DNA of 10,665 nt from Eubacterium sp. (GTDB lineage Bacteria > Bacillota_A > Clostridia > Lachnospirales > Lachnospiraceae), in contig JAMPGN010000154.1 of assembly GCA_023663915.1 (NCBI GenBank), forward strand, positions 1 through 10,665. Reading direction: 5' to 3'. A program made the translations under genes and the position numbers. Each line of letters begins with the position of its first letter. The first letter of the stretch is position 1. Below are positions 7,615 through 10,665 of the stretch, piece after piece. The notes beneath the pieces were generated by a model. The model was not told the DNA's origin. It saw only the letters and a list, made by a program, of their open reading frames with translations, and searched no databases.

Positions 7615-8022
7615 ATGAAAAAACTAATCCACAACTATATACATTGCGGGCTTTTGGGATGGTTTCTGGAACTCATCTTCACAGCTTTTCATGCATTCCG
7701 GAGAAGAGACCTCCATCTTCCATGCACGACTTCCGTCTGGATGTTCCCCATTTACGGACTCGCTGCCCTGCTTGCCCCGCTGGCACGCCTTATGCGCCGC
7801 CGTAACTTCATATTCCGTGGTCTGGTCTATACCGGCATGATCTTCACCTGCGAATTTGCAACCGGAATATGGCTCCGCAGACGCGATCTGTGCCCCTGGA
7901 ACTACGAGCATTCCCGCTGGAACCTCGCCAAAGTAATTCGCTTAGACTACGCCCCCTGCTGGTTCGTCACAGGACTTTTGTTTGAACGTCTCCTGCTGGA
8001 AAATGAGGAGTCCTCACCATAA
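7615..8022 (+). CDS. CmpB-like small membrane protein (putative ABC permease type IV)
   Basis: This 135-residue protein resembles the family annotated as putative ABC transporter permease, CmpB type (PF06541). The features I recognise are the GWFLELIF start (15-22), the FPIYGLAALL segment (44-53) and the terminal WNYEHSRWNLAKVIRLDYAPCW stretch (95-116). In the family this region carries a W-x-Y-S-x-x-x-x-N pattern. About four hydrophobic segments are visible (residues about 8-25, 43-59, 66-86 and 108-127), so it should be an inner-membrane protein. Basic patches at 29-31, 61-63 and 88-90 lie between them. The family's transport role is not established, and no ABC ATPase lies nearby. It starts 84 bp from folC on the opposite strand. 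No clear ribosome binding site precedes the ATG, so the start or a near-leaderless transcript deserves checking. Confidence 0.72.
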   Translation: MKKLIHNYIHCGLLGWFLELIFTAFHAFRRRDLHLPCTTSVWMFPIYGLAALLAPLARLMRRRNFIFRGLVYTGMIFTCEFATGIWLRRRDLCPWNYEHSRWNLAKVIRLDYAPCWFVTGLLFERLLLENEESSP

Positions 8023-8032
8023 CCTCACCGCT

Positions 8033-8052
8033 CCGATACACAATACAATCGG
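8033..8052. other. Weak hairpin between convergent genes
   Basis: CCGAT (8033-8037) can pair with ATCGG (8048-8052) around a 10-nt loop, between the stop of the CmpB-like gene and the stop of the PH-domain gene. There is no T-run on either strand. It is probably not an effective terminator, and no better candidate is visible in the gap. Confidence 0.2.
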
Positions 8053-8080
8053 CATAACGCCCGTTCTCACTGTTTCGCAC

Positions 8081-8569
8081 TCAATCGTCCATCTCATCAA
8101 TGTCATCCGCATTGATATTGAGCGTATTTAATGTGCGGCGTCTTCTGCGGGCTTCCTCCGATGCCCTTAAAATATAATTTTTGATTTCTTTCGCATTCTT
8201 GATATGAGAGAGAAATAATTGAGGATGCGTATTGTCTCCCGTATAACATGCCACCGTCCCCAGCTTAAAAATACGCTCTGCCAGACTGACCTGTAATTCC
8301 ACATCTTGCACCTTATATAGATAACAGTCGTTTTCTTTGGTGTTTAACAGCCCGTCGTTGATCGTGATAACCTCGTCCGTCACCGTATATTTCGTAAATG
8401 TAAAGGGAAGCCCGAAGAACAGCCAGCGCCTTCTCTCCGTATACCCTTTGTGGGCTTCTTCCTTTCGATCGTCGTCTGTCTTAGTTTCCGCTTTACCGCT
8501 TTCTTCTGCCAATTTTTCCGCCTGATTGCTTTCCTCGCGCTGTATATCCTTGTTTATCGCTTCTCCCAT
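8081..8569 (-). CDS. Small bacterial PH-domain protein (bPH2/DUF304-like)
   Basis: I start this at ATG 8569 (162 residues) because AAAGGAG lies 8 bases upstream (8584-8578). The frame opens 19 codons earlier but without such a site. Residues 1-48 are highly charged and probably disordered (many Glu, Lys, Asp). Residues about 49-138 resemble a bacterial pleckstrin-homology domain. It begins WLFFGLPFTFTKYTVTDEVI, followed by INDGLLNTKENDCYLYKVQD and a terminal helix NAKEIKNYIL (125-134), a pattern seen in DUF304/YdbT-like proteins. Unlike those, there are no transmembrane helices, so this is a stand-alone soluble version. A run of six basic or charged residues (EARRRRR, 139-145) precedes an acidic tail ending in DDIDEMDD. 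The function is unknown. It has its own promoter divergent from the nitroreductase. Confidence 0.75.
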   Translation of the reverse strand: MGEAINKDIQREESNQAEKLAEESGKAETKTDDDRKEEAHKGYTERRRWLFFGLPFTFTKYTVTDEVITINDGLLNTKENDCYLYKVQDVELQVSLAERIFKLGTVACYTGDNTHPQLFLSHIKNAKEIKNYILRASEEARRRRRTLNTLNINADDIDEMDD

Positions 8570-8649
8570 ATCGGATTCTCCTTTATCTTCCAAACTTCTG
8601 ACCGTGATCCATACAATCACTTTCAAACATCCCTGTAAATCCTCTTATC

Positions 8650-8678
8650 ACTATAACATACCCCCAACCATTCCACAA
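8650..8678 (-). promoter_or_regulatory. Extended -10 promoter of the PH-domain gene
   Basis: Reading leftward, TTGTGG (8678-8673), 17 bp, and TGT-TATAGT (-10 at 8655-8650) fit an extended -10 SigA promoter with a weak -35. The leader would be about 70 nt. Confidence 0.55.
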
Positions 8679-8689
8679 TATAAAAACTG

Positions 8690-8718
8690 TTGAAACCATT
8701 TTCCCTTTATGGTATGAT
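8690..8718 (+). promoter_or_regulatory. SigA promoter of the nitroreductase gene
   Basis: TTGAAA (8690-8695), a 17-bp spacer and TATGAT (8713-8718) each match 5 of 6 consensus bases. Transcription would begin near 8725, giving a leader of about 48 nt. It may also supply pyrB transcription by read-through. Confidence 0.75.
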
Positions 8719-8772
8719 ATACAAAATGTAGGCGTTAACAAACATGACAAACACAATAAGGAGGGTTATGGC

Positions 8773-9315
8773 ATGAATGCAAAGGAATGTATCCTGGGAC
8801 GTAGAAGCATCCGCAAGTTTAAGACTGATCCGGTTTCTCATGAGCTGCTTGCACAGATCGTTGAGACGGCTTCGTATGCCCCCAGTTGGAAACATACACA
8901 GATCACCCGCTACATCGCGATCGAAGGTGAACTCAAAGAGAAGATCGCGCAGGAAGGAACTTCGATCTATCCCGGCAACGGTAAAATCATTTCAAATGCT
9001 CCCGTTTTGATTGCTGTAACGATCTTGAAGAACCGTAGCGGTTTCGAGCGTGACGGCTCCTATAGCACTCCCCGCGGCGATGGCTGGCAGATGTATGACG
9101 CAGGTGTTGCATCCCAGACTTTCTGTCTTGCCGCTTATGAGCAGGGTCTTGGCTCTGTTATTCTCGGTCTCTTTGACCAGGCATCCGTGGAATCCATGTT
9201 ACAGCTTCCTGAGGACAGAGAGCTTGTTGCCTTGATTCCTGTCGGCTATCCGGATGAATCGCCTGTTGCACCTAAGAGGAAATCTGTTGAAGACTTACTA
9301 TCATATCAATCATAA
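8773..9315 (+). CDS. Nitroreductase-family FMN oxidoreductase
   Basis: This 180-residue protein begins with the family FMN-contact motif RRSIRKF (10-16), followed by ASYAPSWKHTQ (33-43), where the family usually has A-P-S-x-x-N-x-Q. The middle segment MYDAGVASQTFCLAAYEQGLGSV (107-129) and the end segment LVALIPVGYPDESP (151-164) are also typical. Nitroreductases of this kind use FMN and NAD(P)H to reduce nitro compounds, quinones or related substrates; the natural substrate is unknown. A strong AAGGAGGG lies 7 bases before the ATG. An out-of-frame ATG-GCA-TGA sits just upstream, overlapping the start, but is too close to the ribosome binding site to compete well. The gene is followed after 9 bp by a strong terminator and then by pyrB on the same strand. 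Confidence 0.92.
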   Translation: MNAKECILGRRSIRKFKTDPVSHELLAQIVETASYAPSWKHTQITRYIAIEGELKEKIAQEGTSIYPGNGKIISNAPVLIAVTILKNRSGFERDGSYSTPRGDGWQMYDAGVASQTFCLAAYEQGLGSVILGLFDQASVESMLQLPEDRELVALIPVGYPDESPVAPKRKSVEDLLSYQS

Positions 9316-9316
9316 C
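9287..9316 (+). promoter_or_regulatory. Possible weak promoter at the end of the nitroreductase gene
   Basis: TTGAAG (9287-9292), an 18-bp spacer and CATAAC (9311-9316) each match 4 of 6 consensus bases. If real, the transcript would begin near 9323, at the base of the terminator hairpin before pyrB. This is a weak match and only a suggestion. Confidence 0.2.
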
Positions 9317-9324
9317 GTATTACC

Positions 9325-9356
9325 AAAATAGAAGAGAACTTCTCTTCTATTTTTTT
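9325..9356 (+). terminator. Intrinsic terminator / possible attenuator just before pyrB
   Basis: AAAATAGAAGAGA (9325-9337) pairs perfectly with TCTCTTCTATTTT (9341-9353) around the 3-nt loop ACT, and seven T follow within 9350-9356. The stem is long but AT-rich. It lies 9 bp after the nitroreductase stop and 4 bp before the pyrB ribosome binding site. As a terminator it closes the nitroreductase transcript; by position it can also control entry into pyrB. No PyrR-binding sequence or competing antiterminator stem is evident. Confidence 0.85.
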
Positions 9357-9375
9357 GGATGAAGGGAGAAACCAT

Positions 9376-10302
9376 ATGAGACATTTAATGAATCCACTGG
9401 ATTTTAGCGTGGAAGAACTGGACAAACTTTTTGATCTTGCAAGTGACATTGCCGCCAATCCCGCAAAGTATGCGCACGCATGCGAGGGGAAGAAACTGGC
9501 GACATGTTTTTACGAACCAAGCACCCGGACAAGACTCAGTTTTGAGGCAGCTATGCTCAATCTGGGCGGCCAGGTGCTCGGATTCTCGGACGCTGGCTCT
9601 TCCTCAGCCTCCAAAGGCGAGAGCGTGTCCGATACGATCCGCATCATTTCCTGCTACGCCGATATCTGCGCAATGCGCCATCCCAAAGAAGGTGCGCCGA
9701 TGGTTGCCGCGACCCGTTCCGGCATCCCCGTCATCAACGCAGGAGACGGTGGACACCAGCACCCTACCCAGACGCTCACCGACCTCATGACGATACGCGC
9801 CATGAAAGGACGGCTCGGCAATTTCACGATTGGGCTGTGCGGTGATCTGAAATTCGGCAGGACGGTACACTCTCTCATCAACGCACTGGTGCGTTATCCG
9901 AATATCCGTTTTCTCTTTATCTCCCCGCCGGAATTAAGAGTGCCGGACTATATCACGGATATGCTGACCGAACAGGGTATCGCCTACTCGGAAGTGATCC
10001 GGCTTGAGGACTGTATGCCGGAACTTGACCTGCTCTATATGACCAGGGTACAGAGGGAACGTTTTTTCAATGAAGAGGACTACGTCCGTTTGAAAGACTT
10101 CTATATTCTCAATCGAGACAAAATGTCACTCGCCAAAGATGATATGCTGGTGCTCCACCCGCTCCCCCGTGTCAACGAGATCTCCGTGGAAGTGGATGAC
10201 GATCCCCGCGCTGTGTATTTCAAGCAGGCGAAATACGGCGTTTATGTCCGGATGGCATTGATCCTCACGCTTCTGGAAATCAAATACCCCGCAGCAAACT
10301 GA
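9376..10302 (+). CDS. pyrB: Aspartate carbamoyltransferase catalytic chain
   Basis: I start this at ATG 9376 (308 residues, the usual length), with AAGGGAG 7 bases upstream. A TTG seven codons earlier falls in the terminator T-run and is not a plausible start. The enzyme condenses carbamoyl phosphate and L-aspartate to carbamoyl aspartate, the committed step of pyrimidine synthesis. Visible motifs are the carbamoyl-phosphate site FYEPSTRTR (45-53), the 80s loop SSSASKGES with K80, HPTQTLTDL (129-137), the aspartate-site stretch MTRVQRERF (222-230) and [10 protein letters not shown] (259-268). All key residues are present. The regulatory chain gene pyrI follows after 174 bp, so the enzyme is expected to be the allosteric class with regulatory subunits, responding to nucleotides. 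Confidence 0.98.
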   Translation: MRHLMNPLDFSVEELDKLFDLASDIAANPAKYAHACEGKKLATCFYEPSTRTRLSFEAAMLNLGGQVLGFSDAGSSSASKGESVSDTIRIISCYADICAMRHPKEGAPMVAATRSGIPVINAGDGGHQHPTQTLTDLMTIRAMKGRLGNFTIGLCGDLKFGRTVHSLINALVRYPNIRFLFISPPELRVPDYITDMLTEQGIAYSEVIRLEDCMPELDLLYMTRVQRERFFNEEDYVRLKDFYILNRDKMSLAKDDMLVLHPLPRVNEISVEVDDDPRAVYFKQAKYGVYVRMALILTLLEIKYPAAN

Positions 10303-10328
10303 CGGGGCATAAACTTGCAACATATTTT

Positions 10329-10370
10329 GATTTCTATATTCCGATTTCCATATTTCGATTTGCATATCCC
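10329..10370. repeat. Three 14-bp imperfect tandem repeats in the pyrB-pyrI gap
   Basis: Three adjacent units, GATTTCTATATTCC (10329-10342), GATTTCCATATTTC (10343-10356) and GATTTGCATATCCC (10357-10370), share GATTT at the start and a central ATAT. A half-matching remnant (CATATTTT) lies just before the first unit. They are noncoding. Confidence 0.85.
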
Positions 10371-10402
10371 AACTGATACATTTCGATGTATACATTTCAG
10401 TT
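10371..10402 (+). other. Dyad with TTCG loop in the pyrB-pyrI gap
   Basis: AACTGATACAT (10371-10381) pairs with ATGTA (10386-10390) across a TTCG loop and then, after a 6-nt bulge, with TCAGTT (10397-10402). The bulge side also forms the palindrome ATGTATACAT (10386-10395), so alternative pairings exist. There is no strong T-run after it. Confidence 0.5.
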
Positions 10403-10409
10403 TTATATG

Positions 10410-10450
10410 CGAACGCGTTCGTTATAACGCAAATTTATTAACGTTGATAA
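10410..10450. promoter_or_regulatory. Cluster of palindromes before pyrI, possible operator or RNA switch
   Basis: Three palindromes lie in 41 bp: CGAACGCGTTCG (10410-10421, perfect), CGTTATAACG (10420-10429, perfect) and TTATTAACGTTGATAA (10435-10450, one mismatched pair). The first two share two bases. GCGTT (10415-10419) can instead pair with AACGC (10426-10430), so the structures exclude each other. TATAAC inside the second could act as a -10 box, but no good -35 is present. Confidence 0.45.
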
Positions 10451-10476
10451 TCATCATAAGAAGGGAGCATTTTCAT

Positions 10477-10665
10477 ATGTTAAACGTAGGAAAAATTGAG
10501 GAAGGTTTTGTACTAGATCACATCAAGGCAGGTAAAAGCCTCTCGATCTATCATCATTTACAATTAGATAAATTGGACTGTACCGTAGCGATCATCAAGA
10601 ACGCCCGCAGCAACAAAATGGGAAAAAAAGACATTCTGAAAGTGGAGTGCGATATCGATACGCTG
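10477..10665 (+). CDS. pyrI: Aspartate carbamoyltransferase regulatory chain, N-terminal part
   Basis: The frame opens at ATG 10477, with AAGGGAG about 9 bases upstream, and is still open at the right edge after 63 codons. The visible residues match the N-terminal allosteric domain of PyrI: VGKIEEGFVLDHIKAGKSL (4-22) and NARSNKMGKKDILKVE (42-57). In the family these regions form part of the nucleotide effector site (compare V-I-D-H-I and S-x-x-M-G-x-K-D in the E. coli protein). The C-terminal zinc-binding domain with its four cysteines lies outside the window. PyrI dimers hold PyrB trimers together and carry CTP/ATP control. The gap to pyrB is unusually long and structured, so pyrI may have separate regulation. 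Confidence 0.95.
   Translation, partial: MLNVGKIEEGFVLDHIKAGKSLSIYHHLQLDKLDCTVAIIKNARSNKMGKKDILKVECDIDTL

Noticed and set aside
8768..8776. ATG-GCA-TGA mini-frame overlapping the nitroreductase start as a regulatory leader
   Set aside because: Its ATG is only 2 bases from the ribosome binding site, too close for efficient use, and the real start is optimally spaced.
9316..9375. A PyrR-binding antiterminator before pyrB
   Set aside because: No conserved PyrR loop sequence or competing antiterminator stem is visible; only the simple terminator is present.
10287..10307. Terminator at the end of pyrB (CCCCG pairing with CGGGG)
   Set aside because: The stem has only 5 bp with an 11-nt loop that contains the stop codon, and no T-run follows.

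Overview
The window is a stretch of ordinary chromosome from a Gram-positive anaerobe, most probably a Clostridia member close to Lachnospiraceae. The evidence for this is inferential: moderate GC content, strong AGGAGG-type ribosome binding sites, occasional TTG starts, SigA-like promoters, a fused FolB-FolK, a pyrB-pyrI pair, and proteins of DUF815, DUF5050 and CmpB-like types that are common in that group. I see no insertion sequence, phage gene, CRISPR array, tRNA or rRNA.

Left part (1-3130). Two genes read leftward: the start of a DUF815 P-loop ATPase (cut by the window edge) and, upstream of it, pheA, a complete bifunctional chorismate mutase/prephenate dehydratase for phenylalanine synthesis. 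A membrane-anchored DUF5050 repeat protein diverges from pheA. Both promoters lie in the roughly 140 bp between them, with overlapping -35 regions.

Middle (3213-7614). A leftward folate operon runs in the order folC, folE, folP, folB-folK fusion, followed by a GNAT acetyltransferase. It covers GTP to dihydroneopterin triphosphate (FolE), dihydroneopterin to the pterin pyrophosphate (FolB, FolK), condensation with p-aminobenzoate (FolP), and glutamate addition (FolC). The dihydroneopterin triphosphate dephosphorylation step, p-aminobenzoate synthesis and dihydrofolate reductase are not encoded here.

Right part (7615-10665). A small CmpB-like membrane protein diverges from folC. A small PH-domain protein reads leftward, and a nitroreductase diverges from it. 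Then pyrB and the start of pyrI encode the catalytic and regulatory chains of aspartate carbamoyltransferase. A strong intrinsic terminator lies only 4 bp before the pyrB ribosome binding site, so any transcript reaching pyrB must pass through it unless it starts downstream, where there is no room for a promoter. The 174-bp pyrB-pyrI gap holds three 14-bp tandem repeats and several palindromes.

I found no clearly new system. The two pyr regulatory regions are the parts most worth following up.
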